Assembly: GCA_963783145.1 (NCBI GenBank)
Contig: CAWAMM010000001.1
Span: 372,001 to 436,000 of the forward strand
Direction: 5' to 3'
DNA length: 64,000 bases
Origin: DATGKG01 sp963783145
GTDB taxonomy: Bacteria; Desulfobacterota; Binatia; Binatales; Binataceae
Shown here piece by piece: positions 1 through 8,007 of the stretch. A program made the translations under genes and the position numbers. Below the pieces are notes generated by a model. That model was not told where the DNA came from and did not search any database. It saw only the letters and a list, made by a program, of their open reading frames with translations. Position 1 is the stretch's first letter, and each line of letters starts with the position of its first letter.

Positions 1-2
1 GC

Positions 3-857
3 TTCGAGGCTAATGCGGAATGGCGCACCCGCTATCTCGGACCGAACTGGGATCTCGCCAAGGTGCGCGGCACCCGCTTCAATACCGGCGACGGAATTCG
101 CATGGCGCTCGAAGCGGGCGCGCTGCCCTACGGCAACTGGTCCGGCTGTCACGCGGTCGGATGGGATCGTAACGCGCCGGAATTCGGCGACCTCGCGGTC
201 GGCGACGGTTTTCAGAAGCACAGCTATCCCTTCGGCATCATGCTCAACGCGCGCGGGCAGCGCTTTGTCGATGAAGGGGCGGATTTTCGAAATTACACCT
301 ACGCGAAGTATGGGCGGGTGATCCTCGAACAGCCCGGGCAGTTCGCATGGCAGATTTTCGACGACAAGGTGAAGCATCTGCTGCGCGACGAATATCGCAT
401 CAAGCAGGTGACGAAGGTCAGCGCCAATACCCTCGAAGATCTGGTGAGCAAGCTCGACGATGTCGACGCGGCCGCCGCGCTGGCCGAGCTCCGGCGCTAC
501 AACGAGGCGGTAAATACGTCTGCGCCGTTCAACCCCAACATCAAGGATGGTCGCAATACGAAGGGTCTCGCGATTCCGAAGAGCAACTGGTCGAACATCA
601 TCGATGCGCCGCCGTTCCTCGCCTTCGCGGTCACGACCGGAATCACATTCACCTTCGGTGGATTGCGCATCACGCGCGAAGCGCAGGTGATCGATAGCGA
701 CGGCAAACCGATGCCGGGTCTGTATGCCGCCGGCGAGCTGGTGGGAGGCCTCTTTTATTTCAACTATCCGGGGGGCACGGGACTGATGTCCGGCGCGGTG
801 TTCGGCAAAATCGCTGGCACCTCCGCGGCGAATGCCTTAAAGACCCTTTCTAATTGA
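3..857 (+). CDS. tcuA: FAD-dependent tricarballylate dehydrogenase-like flavoprotein, C-terminal part
   Basis: The reading frame is already open at the left window edge, so the N-terminal FAD-binding Rossmann part is missing and the true start lies outside. The visible part opens with FEANAEWRTRYLGPNWDLAK and RGTRFNTGDG, both typical of TcuA-type members of the fumarate reductase/succinate dehydrogenase flavoprotein family. The C-terminus carries the FAD-contacting stretch GLYAAGELVGG followed by FNYPGGTGLMSGAVFGKIAG. The family oxidises or reduces dicarboxylate-like substrates such as tricarballylate; the true substrate here is unknown. It ends convergently, overlapping the 3' end of the SDR gene by 8 bases. 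Family assignment is firm, the exact substrate is not. Confidence 0.8.
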   Translation, partial: FEANAEWRTRYLGPNWDLAKVRGTRFNTGDGIRMALEAGALPYGNWSGCHAVGWDRNAPEFGDLAVGDGFQKHSYPFGIMLNARGQRFVDEGADFRNYTYAKYGRVILEQPGQFAWQIFDDKVKHLLRDEYRIKQVTKVSANTLEDLVSKLDDVDAAAALAELRRYNEAVNTSAPFNPNIKDGRNTKGLAIPKSNWSNIIDAPPFLAFAVTTGITFTFGGLRITREAQVIDSDGKPMPGLYAAGELVGGLFYFNYPGGTGLMSGAVFGKIAGTSAANALKTLSN

Positions 858-1956
858 TCGGCGGCAGCAGGCGATTCTGCTGGAACTCGCGAAACCATTT
901 GCGCAGCATATCCGCAGAATCGATGCAGTCGTGAAAACCCGCCTGCCGCGCTTTGATCGTGCTCACCAGCATCGGTTTGATAACCAGCGGTGGCGCGCCT
1001 TCACTGCGGTAAGCGAGACAGGAATCGGCGAAATGAAACGACTCGCCGACGTAGGCACGCAGATCGGCCGGCGCGAGGAGGTTGTACTTCCTCACAATCC
1101 CCGCCCATTCCGCCTGGCGCTTCGGTATTTCCTGCGCGAGCGATAACGGCCGCGGCGGCCCGGCCTTCATCCCAAGAGCCTCGGCCACCACCGGCCACAA
1201 ATCCTGCCAGGTCGCGACATCGCCGTTGGTAATGTTGAAGGTTTCGTTGCGTGCCGTTTCGGTAGTCGCGGCCCATTCCATCGAGCGCGCGAGGAGATCG
1301 GCATCCACCAGCTCGAAAACCGAAGGATCGCCGCCCGGGAAGTAAAGCGGGCTCCGTTCTTCGCGCAGCAACGCGGCATAGACGCCGAGTGGCGGAATCA
1401 GGCTCAGGTTGCCGCCGATCGCCTCGCCGATCACGATTTGCGGGCGCAGGATGGTGAAGTTCCACTTCCTGCCGGCCTGCTTCGCGCGCAGGTAATCCTC
1501 CTGCAGCCAGTAGAAATTCTCGTGCTTATGACGCGGCGCGCGCTCGCGCGCGGGGATCGGAATCGGCGCGAGATGCGCACCGTACGCCTTGGTCCCTTGC
1601 AGGAGCGAAACGTGCCGAAGATTCTTCGCCGCGGCTTCCAGCGGATCGAACAGGTTGCGCAGCATCGTGAGATTCACTTCCATCTGCGCGCGATCGACCC
1701 ATCCTTCGAAGATGCCGGGCTTCTCGCTCAGCGCCGCGTAGGCGACATGCGTCACATCGGACATTTCTTCGAAGACGTCGCGACACCGCTGTGCATCGAG
1801 CAAATCGATCGACACGAAGCGCGCGTCGAAAACGTGCGTGGGTGCGCGGCGGGAGACCGCGACCACCTCCCAATCGGGAAGCTTCGTGAAGTGGCGCAGC
1901 GCGCCGTAACCCACCAGCCCCGACGCTCCCGCGACGAGAATTTTCCACTTCGCCAT
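850..1956 (-). CDS. NAD(P)-dependent SDR, progesterone 5-beta-reductase/iridoid-synthase-like
   Basis: The protein begins MAKWKILVAGASGLVGYGAL, with the GxxGxxG dinucleotide-binding motif of extended/atypical SDRs near residues 9-15. A start 33 bases upstream (position 1989) is possible but would overlap the preceding gene; the ATG at 1956 follows that gene's stop after 5 bases and matches the usual N-terminus. The body (SLLQGTKAYGAH, FYWLQEDYL, WNFTILRPQIVIG, NITNGDVATWQDLWP) resembles the plant and bacterial 5-beta-reductase family, which reduces enones such as steroids or iridoids. It is the last gene of a minus-strand cluster with two enoyl-CoA hydratases and a VOC protein, suggesting lipid, terpenoid or steroid catabolism. 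The substrate is inference. Confidence 0.75.
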   Translation of the reverse strand: MAKWKILVAGASGLVGYGALRHFTKLPDWEVVAVSRRAPTHVFDARFVSIDLLDAQRCRDVFEEMSDVTHVAYAALSEKPGIFEGWVDRAQMEVNLTMLRNLFDPLEAAAKNLRHVSLLQGTKAYGAHLAPIPIPARERAPRHKHENFYWLQEDYLRAKQAGRKWNFTILRPQIVIGEAIGGNLSLIPPLGVYAALLREERSPLYFPGGDPSVFELVDADLLARSMEWAATTETARNETFNITNGDVATWQDLWPVVAEALGMKAGPPRPLSLAQEIPKRQAEWAGIVRKYNLLAPADLRAYVGESFHFADSCLAYRSEGAPPLVIKPMLVSTIKARQAGFHDCIDSADMLRKWFREFQQNRLLPPIN

Positions 1957-1961
1957 CGCCG

Positions 1962-2711
1962 CTACACCAGGCGGATGCGCATACCGCACACGGTCACGGT
2001 GTCGTCGCTGACGCGACGCCCCTGCTTCTCCGCCGCGTCGAGCGCATGCTTGCGATTGTTGGCTTTGAGGTCGAGTCCGCTGAGCCCCTCGCCACGCCCG
2101 TCGGTCTCCTTGACGAATCGGATCGCCGAGTTTTCCAGCGCGACGCTATTGTTCTTGAGCGGCAGCTCGAGGATTTCAGCCCACCGCGTCGCCAGCGCAT
2201 CCGGCTCCGGCGATTGAATCTCCACACCGACGATCGCACTGACCACATCGGTGCGTACTGCCGGCTTCCAGTTCTTCCCGGCCGGCTCCCATGGCCCATC
2301 GGGGGCCTCGCCGCCGGGCTGATGATCGATTTCGAGGAAAGTTCCGCCGGTGTCGCGCGGATGGAGCTGCATGTTGTGGAAATGCGCCGTGTCGTGATCG
2401 ATGACCTTGCGGATGCCGAGTTTCGCGACGTGCTCCTTCACCGGCGCGTGATCCTCGCACTGCAGGATGCACATGTAACCGCCGTCGCCCTTGCGGCGTT
2501 GCAGGTAGCGTCCACCGGCAGTGTTTTCCTGGATCGGCGCGACCACTTCGATGAACTGATTGCCGACCGGGAACAGCGCGTTCTCCAGCCCGAAGACCTT
2601 GACGCCCGGGTCGCGGAAACATACTTCGAGTCCGAGCACATTTTTCATGTCCTCAACGATGGGAGCCAGCTTGTTCGCAACCAGTGCGATTTGACGTGTA
2701 CGAAGCCACAT
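1962..2711 (-). CDS. VOC-superfamily glyoxalase-like protein
   Basis: A 249-residue protein starting MWLRTRQIALVANKLAPIVE. The N-terminal half has the beta-alpha-beta-beta-beta pattern of glyoxalase/bleomycin-resistance (VOC) domains, with GLEVCFRDPGV and VGNQFIEVVAPI; the second half (VVSAIVGVEIQSPEPDALATRWAEILELPL) repeats the fold more weakly, so two modules are likely. The sequence AGGAGA lies about 6 bases before the ATG. It sits 11 bases downstream of an enoyl-CoA hydratase and 5 bases before the SDR start, consistent with one operon. VOC proteins use a metal to act on small activated molecules; the substrate cannot be told from sequence. Confidence 0.75.
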   Translation of the reverse strand: MWLRTRQIALVANKLAPIVEDMKNVLGLEVCFRDPGVKVFGLENALFPVGNQFIEVVAPIQENTAGGRYLQRRKGDGGYMCILQCEDHAPVKEHVAKLGIRKVIDHDTAHFHNMQLHPRDTGGTFLEIDHQPGGEAPDGPWEPAGKNWKPAVRTDVVSAIVGVEIQSPEPDALATRWAEILELPLKNNSVALENSAIRFVKETDGRGEGLSGLDLKANNRKHALDAAEKQGRRVSDDTVTVCGMRIRLV

Positions 2712-2722
2712 AAAGATTCTCC

Positions 2723-3505
2723 TTAGCGCCCGATGAAGCGGGGCTTGCGTTTTTCGACCCTGGCCGCGAATGCCTCGCGGGTGTCGTGAGTGTTGAACAT
2801 CGGCAGATGATGCGCGGATTCGAGTTCGATGTAACTGGCAAAGTCCATCCGCTCGGCCTCGACGAAATGGGCTTTCATGGTGCGCAGCGCAATCGGCGCA
2901 GCTTCCGCGATGCGTTGTACAATGGTGCCCACTTCGCGACGAAAACTCTCGTCGGGAAAAACCCGCGACACTAGACCGATCCGCAACGCCTCCTGCGCGT
3001 CGAACTTATCCGCCATGAAGTAGAGTTCGCGCGCCTTCGCGGCGCCGACGATTCGCGGCAGGGTCCACGGACCGCCCATGTCACCCGCGACGCCGACATC
3101 GAGGAAGGCGGTGTTGAAGCGCGCTGAAGGTGCGGCATAGCGCAGGTCGCACGCGAGCGCCCATCCGAGTCCCGCGCCCGCGCACGCGCCGTTAATCGCG
3201 GCGATGGTGACCGCAGGCATCGTATGCAGGAGCACCGGCACGCGGAAGTTTTCGATGCGCGAGTCCTCATCGGCGTCGGCGCCCGCAGCGGTCAACTGTA
3301 AATCGGCGCCGGGACAGAAGGACTTGCCCGCGCCGGTCAGCACCAGCACCCGCACCTCGCGATCGTCTGCGGCGGCGATGAGTGCCTCATGCGCCTCGCG
3401 CAGCATGCGGGTCGTCATGCCATTGCGCTCGGGGCGATTCATGGTCAAGGTCGCGACCGGTCCCGACTTTTCGTAGACAATCGTTTCGAATTGTTTACTG
3501 CTCAT
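2723..3505 (-). CDS. Enoyl-CoA hydratase/isomerase family protein
   Basis: A 260-residue crotonase-fold protein. Diagnostic segments are VATLTMNRPERNGMT, VLVLTGAGKSFCPGADL (oxyanion-hole loop), and NGACAGAGLGWALACDLRYA (second oxyanion loop). At the place of the second catalytic acid the sequence reads AGDMGGPWTLPRIVG, so an acidic residue is present but as Asp. The length is normal for the family. Members hydrate or isomerise enoyl-CoA thioesters in the cytoplasm during beta-oxidation-like degradation. Its start overlaps the stop of the upstream paralogue by 4 bases, so the two are translationally coupled. The acyl substrate is not determinable. Confidence 0.85.
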   Translation of the reverse strand: MSSKQFETIVYEKSGPVATLTMNRPERNGMTTRMLREAHEALIAAADDREVRVLVLTGAGKSFCPGADLQLTAAGADADEDSRIENFRVPVLLHTMPAVTIAAINGACAGAGLGWALACDLRYAAPSARFNTAFLDVGVAGDMGGPWTLPRIVGAAKARELYFMADKFDAQEALRIGLVSRVFPDESFRREVGTIVQRIAEAAPIALRTMKAHFVEAERMDFASYIELESAHHLPMFNTHDTREAFAARVEKRKPRFIGR

Positions 3506-4323
3506 ATTTTTTCTCCCCGCCAGGGCTGGAAGCGCGGCGGACGCCGCTCGACGAACGATGCCACGCCCTCGGTCGCATCGGGATGAGTCAAAGATTCGTT
3601 CATGATTTTATCGGAATGGCGAATCGCCGCTTCCATGCCCAGCGAAAGATGACCATAGACCTGCGCCTTGATCACCGCCAGTGAGCGCGGGGAGACATTC
3701 GCCGCGAGGTCGCGAATATAGGCGCAAGCCTCGTCGAGCAGGCGCTCATCGGGCACCACGCGATCGACGAAGCCGATGCGCAAGGCCTCGGCGGCATCGA
3801 AGCGACGCGAGCTCCAGAGCAAATCGAGCGCGCGGCTGGTGCCGACCAGCCGCGGCAGGAGGAAACTGGTGCCGTGCTCCGCGATGAGCCCGCGCTTGGA
3901 GAAAACTGTAGTGAAGCTCGCGCTCGCGGCCGCGAAACGCAGATCGCTCATCATCGCGAGGACGAAGCCGCCTCCGGCCGCGACACCATTTACCGCCGCG
4001 ATCACCGGCTTGGGAATTCGCAGCAGGTAACTGAACAGCGCGGGCAATTCATCGGATGAGGTGGAGCTTTCGATGTCGCTTTGCGCAGTGCCGGAGGTCG
4101 AGCGTGCGAGGTCGGTAGCATCGAGGCCCGCGCTAAAGGCGCGTCCGCTGCCGGTTATGATGATGCCGACCGCTTTCTCATCGGCGGCGGCGCGATCGAC
4201 GGCCGCGCGGATTTCGGCGACCATCTTAAAGGTGAAAGCGTTCATGCGCTCGGGGCGATTGAGGCGGACGATCGCGACCGAGTCTTTCACTTCGAGCGAA
4301 ACATTGGATTGAGCGGAACTCAT
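3502..4323 (-). CDS. Enoyl-CoA hydratase/isomerase family protein
   Basis: A 273-residue crotonase-superfamily protein and first gene of the four-gene minus-strand cluster. It shows VAIVRLNRPERMNAFT at the N-terminus, GIIITGSGRAFSAGLD as the first oxyanion-hole loop, and NGVAAGGGFVLAMMSDLRFA as the second. The stretch LIAEHGTSFLLPRLVG places a Glu at the usual catalytic position. It is clearly divergent from its neighbour, so the two may act on different intermediates or one may work as an isomerase. The stop overlaps the next start by four bases. About 65 bases separate it from the end of the upstream oxidase gene, with no clear terminator, so read-through from there is possible. Confidence 0.85.
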   Translation of the reverse strand: MSSAQSNVSLEVKDSVAIVRLNRPERMNAFTFKMVAEIRAAVDRAAADEKAVGIIITGSGRAFSAGLDATDLARSTSGTAQSDIESSTSSDELPALFSYLLRIPKPVIAAVNGVAAGGGFVLAMMSDLRFAAASASFTTVFSKRGLIAEHGTSFLLPRLVGTSRALDLLWSSRRFDAAEALRIGFVDRVVPDERLLDEACAYIRDLAANVSPRSLAVIKAQVYGHLSLGMEAAIRHSDKIMNESLTHPDATEGVASFVERRPPRFQPWRGEKI

Positions 4324-4389
4324 GCGCTACCTCGAATCTTCTGCCTAGCGAGGTACGGAGGAGATCGCAAACCGATTTTGCGCCGTTAG

Positions 4390-5994
4390 TTACTTGAGCA
4401 CCTCATACGGACGCATCATCTCGTTGTCCTCGTGCTCGAGGATGTGGCAATGCCACACGTAGCGGCCAGTGTAGCCCTCGAAGCGCACGATGATGCGCGT
4501 GACGACGCCGGGATTCGCGCGCACGGTATCCTTCCATCCAGCCTCGTTGGGTTCGGGCGCCATCGCGTCGCCGATGAAGCGCAGCTTGTTGCGCATCTGA
4601 AAATCGAACTTATCGAAGCGCCGGCGATCAAGAATCTGGAAGCGCACCAGGTGCAGATGAATCGGATGCGCGTCGTCGGTGGGATTGATGAGGTTCCAGA
4701 TCTCGACCGTGTTGAGGCGCGGCTTTTCGGTGACGGGATCCATCCAGCGCTTGCCGCCGAGCAGCATGATCATCGGCTCGGCGACCTTATTGTCCCATTC
4801 GATCAGCGATAGCATCCGATTCTGGACCGCTTCCGATTCCGGCGTCTTCGGCACCGCGCGCAAGGCGGAGGGCATCGCGCTGGTGTCCTTCGTCCCGCTC
4901 GAGGCGACGCGAAACTGCATGATGTCGAAATACTCGCTCATCAGATTGACGGTCTTGCCCGCGCGATCGCTGAAATCGACGATGAGATCGGCGCGCTCCG
5001 CGGGCGCCATGAACACGCTTTTGAGCTCGACCGGCGCAGGCAGCAATCCCGAATCGGTGCCAATCTGATGAAACGGACGGCCATCGGAAAAGGAGAAGCG
5101 GAAGAACCGGGCGTTGGCGGCGTTCAGCACGCGGAGGCGATACTTGCGCGGCTCGACTTCGAGATACGGCCACGCCTTGCCGTTGACCATCATGATGTCG
5201 CCGAAAAATTCCGGAATCCACGGCGCATCGGCGTTCGCCGAAACCGGATAGTAGAGCTGGCCGTTGGGATCGAGCATGCGGTCCCAGATGACGAGCGGGA
5301 TTTCATACTGGCCCGAGGGCAGATTGAGCAGCGCCTCGGCCTCATCGTGAATGATCAGCGCGCCCGCGAGGCCCGCGAAAATGTTGAGCCGATTTATTCC
5401 CATCGCGTGGTCGTGATACCAGAGCATCGCGGCGTCCTGCCCGTTGGGATAGAAGGCGGTCGCCGACCTACCGGGCGGGTACCAATTTTCCGGATAGCCG
5501 TCGCTCTCGGGCGGGACCTTCGCTCCGTGCAGATGCACGACGGTGCGCGACTGCGGCAGCCCTTTTTCGGCGCCGTGCAGGTTATGATCGATCGGCAGGA
5601 AATGCTTCTCAGGAAGCGCGTTGGCCCATTCGACGAGGAACGGCTGGCCACTTTGCGTCATGAAGGTTGGTCCCGGCACGATGCCCTCGAAGCCCCATTG
5701 CCGCGCGGGCTTGAGATCGCGATGCAGCTTGGCAAAGGACTCGCGCATCTGGATGCGATAAAAGGGGATTTGCTTCGCGGCATCCTCGGGATGCGGCCGC
5801 GTTCCGAGCGGGCGCGCCACCGGCGGAATCGGCATCGGATCTACGTAGCGCGCCAGCGAGACAGGATTGAGTGCCAGGCGCGGGTGGGCTTCGCGGACCT
5901 TGGGCATCACGGCGGCATTCGCGAGCATCGCGCGAGGCGTCAGCAATCCCAATCCGATCAGGCCGGTGCTGCGGATGAAGCGTCGTCGAGTCAG
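4390..5994 (-). CDS. Tat-exported multicopper oxidase (spore-coat CotA/bilirubin-oxidase type)
   Basis: The copper-ligand motifs are all present: TVVHLHGAK (HLHG), MLWYHDHAMGINR (HDHA), HPIHLHLVRF (HPIHLH) and RYVWHCHILEHEDNEMM (HCHxxEHED with type 1 copper ligands). The usual start codons give only a TTG at 5952 that would begin inside the leader. Reading further upstream in frame gives TRRRFIRSTGLIGLGLL, a twin-arginine signal matching S/T-R-R-x-F-L-K, directly after a CTG at 5992-5994 with AAAGGGA-like bases just ahead. I therefore place the start at that CTG; this is inference. The mature enzyme would oxidise phenolics, pigments or metal ions with four copper atoms in the periplasm. A strong terminator immediately upstream separates it from the phosphoesterase gene. 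Confidence 0.82.
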   Translation of the reverse strand: MTRRRFIRSTGLIGLGLLTPRAMLANAAVMPKVREAHPRLALNPVSLARYVDPMPIPPVARPLGTRPHPEDAAKQIPFYRIQMRESFAKLHRDLKPARQWGFEGIVPGPTFMTQSGQPFLVEWANALPEKHFLPIDHNLHGAEKGLPQSRTVVHLHGAKVPPESDGYPENWYPPGRSATAFYPNGQDAAMLWYHDHAMGINRLNIFAGLAGALIIHDEAEALLNLPSGQYEIPLVIWDRMLDPNGQLYYPVSANADAPWIPEFFGDIMMVNGKAWPYLEVEPRKYRLRVLNAANARFFRFSFSDGRPFHQIGTDSGLLPAPVELKSVFMAPAERADLIVDFSDRAGKTVNLMSEYFDIMQFRVASSGTKDTSAMPSALRAVPKTPESEAVQNRMLSLIEWDNKVAEPMIMLLGGKRWMDPVTEKPRLNTVEIWNLINPTDDAHPIHLHLVRFQILDRRRFDKFDFQMRNKLRFIGDAMAPEPNEAGWKDTVRANPGVVTRIIVRFEGYTGRYVWHCHILEHEDNEMMRPYEVLK

Positions 5995-6015
5995 AGCTTT
6001 CCCTTTCGCGCGAAT

Positions 6016-6051
6016 GAAAATGGCCGGAAGACGGCTAGCATCTTCCGGCCA
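6016..6051 (-). terminator. Rho-independent terminator of the phosphoesterase gene
   Basis: TGGCCGGAAGA at 6021-6031 and TCTTCCGGCCA at 6041-6051 form a perfect 11-base-pair stem with a 9-base loop. Read on the minus strand the stem is followed by TTTTC. It lies 23 bases past the stop of the phosphoesterase gene. Confidence 0.85.
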
Positions 6052-6073
6052 TTCGAGGCGATCTTCAAGCGTA

Positions 6074-7753
6074 CTACGGAGTCGTAGTCGATTTCGCGGG
6101 CTTCTTCTTCACGATGTCGCCGGTGCCCGGATCGAGGTAGATGGCCTTGTTCTTCCCAACCTTGCTGGTGAAATCCAGCATGTTGGTGATCGAGGTGGAG
6201 CTCGCATCGAAGGATCCGCCGCCGAGGCGTTTACTCGCGAGCCAGTTGTCCTCGATAAAGGTGGTGACCGAAACCTGGTTGGTCACGCTGTGATCGACGA
6301 AGTTAGCCTTCGCGAACGGAGAGATCACCAGCAGCGGGAGGCGCGGACCGAAGCCGCAGCGTCCCTGCGCATGCGGGGTGGTCGTAGGATTGATGCCGGG
6401 CAACGCGTTGTCGCCGCTGCCGCACTTTCCGGAGCCGTTCAGCGCGTCCATCGAAGTTGCGGACTGATTGACGATGGGCCCAATCTGATGATCGTACCAT
6501 CCGTCGGAGTCGTCATATGCGATCACGATCGCGGTCGTCGCCCAGTCCTTGGATTGTTCGATGGTGTTGATGGTGGAAACCATCCAGGTCTGCTCATCCA
6601 ACGGATCGGAGTATCCGGCGTGACCGTCCTGATAGCCGGGCGCCTTCAGGAATACGACTGAGGGAAAATTGCCCGCATTGAGCGCGGTGAAGAAATCGTC
6701 GCTGTCGTACTGATGGTTCGCGGCATCGCTGTTGGTACCGATCGCGGCAGTCGAAGTCGCAGTCTTGTGGGTTGGATTTGCGGTGCTCGGATAGTACTGG
6801 AACGGCTGGTGATGCGGGATGTAGTCATCCTTTTTGCTGTTGGTTTCGGTGGATGTGTGGGTGCGGGAGCATCCGGTCCCCGCGCTGTTGGGCGCGTTAT
6901 TGGTTTCCATCAAATTGAAGCCGCCCTCAAAAAATCCCCAAGTAATGTTCGCCGCAGAGAGCAGATCGCCGATGTTCTGGCCGCCGAACTGCACGGTCTC
7001 GCCGGTGGTGGTCGAGCACACATCGCCGACCGGATCGGAGTCGCTTACCAGCGTGAACCCGCCGCTACCATCGCCAATCGTCGCCCCGCCGGGATTGTTG
7101 TCGATCGTCACACCGTTGGTCTGACCAGATATGAGGTTGATCGCGCCATCGGTCGAGGGGCCGAAGTTGGTGCCGTAGGAATTGTCGCTCATCGCGAAGT
7201 GCTGGGCATAATTCCATAGCGCAGTGACAGTGTTGCCGTCGTAGTAGCCCATCGTGAGACCGGTGGTCTCGAAGGGCCCCGTCGCCTCGGTTGGCGGAGG
7301 TCCGGCGGTTCCGACGCTGACCGGGAACAGATCCATCAGGCCGTTATCGAAGGCCATCTGCTCGGGCGTGTAGTCATGGTCCTGATCGCTGGTGGCGGCC
7401 TGTCCGCGCGAGAGGCGGAACGGATTGGTCGCGCCCGCGCCATTCCCCGAATTCAGATTGGGATTGTTGGTCATCAGGAGTCCCGACAGGCCATTGACGG
7501 CTGGCGTGTCAGGTAAAGCGGTAAAGGTCGGCTCGCCAGTAGTCGTGTTCAGCGCGTTTGGGTAGGTGGCGAAATAATGATCAAACGACACGTTCTCCTG
7601 AAAGATTACCACCAGGTGCTGGATCGGAGTAGCGGTGATCGGCCCCGGCGCAACCTTACCCGGGGCGTCCTCCTGCGCCAAACCGCTTCCAGGTACCGAC
7701 GTAATTAGCGCAAGCGCAAGGGTCGCGCACGTCAGCTTTCTACTGATTCGCAT
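6074..7753 (-). CDS. Secreted phosphoesterase, phospholipase C/acid phosphatase AcpA family
   Basis: A 559-residue protein with a Sec signal (MRISRKLTCATLALALITSVPGS, cut near GLAQ). The mature start HLVVIFQENVSFDHYFATYP is the hallmark of the phosphoesterase family PF04185, whose nucleophile and metal ligands lie in ENVSFDHYFGT-like stretches. Later motifs also fit: AIVIAYDDSDGWYDHQ, RCGFGPRLPLLVISPFAKANFVDH and TFIEDNW. The enzyme would hydrolyse phosphate esters or phospholipids outside the cytoplasm, most likely for phosphate scavenging. AGGAGAGGG sits ahead of the ATG. The gene stands alone between a hairpin and a terminator. Confidence 0.88.
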   Translation of the reverse strand: MRISRKLTCATLALALITSVPGSGLAQEDAPGKVAPGPITATPIQHLVVIFQENVSFDHYFATYPNALNTTTGEPTFTALPDTPAVNGLSGLLMTNNPNLNSGNGAGATNPFRLSRGQAATSDQDHDYTPEQMAFDNGLMDLFPVSVGTAGPPPTEATGPFETTGLTMGYYDGNTVTALWNYAQHFAMSDNSYGTNFGPSTDGAINLISGQTNGVTIDNNPGGATIGDGSGGFTLVSDSDPVGDVCSTTTGETVQFGGQNIGDLLSAANITWGFFEGGFNLMETNNAPNSAGTGCSRTHTSTETNSKKDDYIPHHQPFQYYPSTANPTHKTATSTAAIGTNSDAANHQYDSDDFFTALNAGNFPSVVFLKAPGYQDGHAGYSDPLDEQTWMVSTINTIEQSKDWATTAIVIAYDDSDGWYDHQIGPIVNQSATSMDALNGSGKCGSGDNALPGINPTTTPHAQGRCGFGPRLPLLVISPFAKANFVDHSVTNQVSVTTFIEDNWLASKRLGGGSFDASSTSITNMLDFTSKVGKNKAIYLDPGTGDIVKKKPAKSTTTP

Positions 7754-7942
7754 GTTTTGATTTCCCTCTCCTGATTTCGATTCGGAAAACCGAAATGGTT
7801 TTCAATCGGCGCACCATGGCAGGAGAAGATGACGGACGAATTAACGAAGATCGTGGAAATCGAAAACTCGCGATGTCGAAAGCATGACCGAGAGATTACT
7901 GGTTAGTCACGTTTCGATAGCGGGACTTTGACATGATGGAGC

Positions 7943-7969
7943 AGGGGCCGAGCGTCGCGCTCGGCCCCT
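7943..7969. terminator. Strong GC hairpin between the phosphoesterase and surface-protein genes
   Basis: AGGGGCCGAGCG and CGCTCGGCCCCT form a perfect 12-base-pair stem around a 3-base loop, 38 bases past the stop of the minus-strand surface-protein gene. The flanking base runs are poor in T on both strands, so it may be a Rho-assisted or RNA-stabilising hairpin rather than a classic terminator. Confidence 0.5.
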
Positions 7970-8007
7970 CTATTTGTGAGATTATCGCTCAACGCGCCCC
8001 CTCATTC

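Noticed and set aside
1438..2217. A 259-codon plus-strand frame across the SDR and VOC genes
   Set aside because: It spans two genes that are well supported on the minus strand and has no domain signature.
5068..6087. A 339-codon plus-strand frame opposite the multicopper oxidase
   Set aside because: The minus strand carries all copper motifs, so this frame is a GC-bias shadow.
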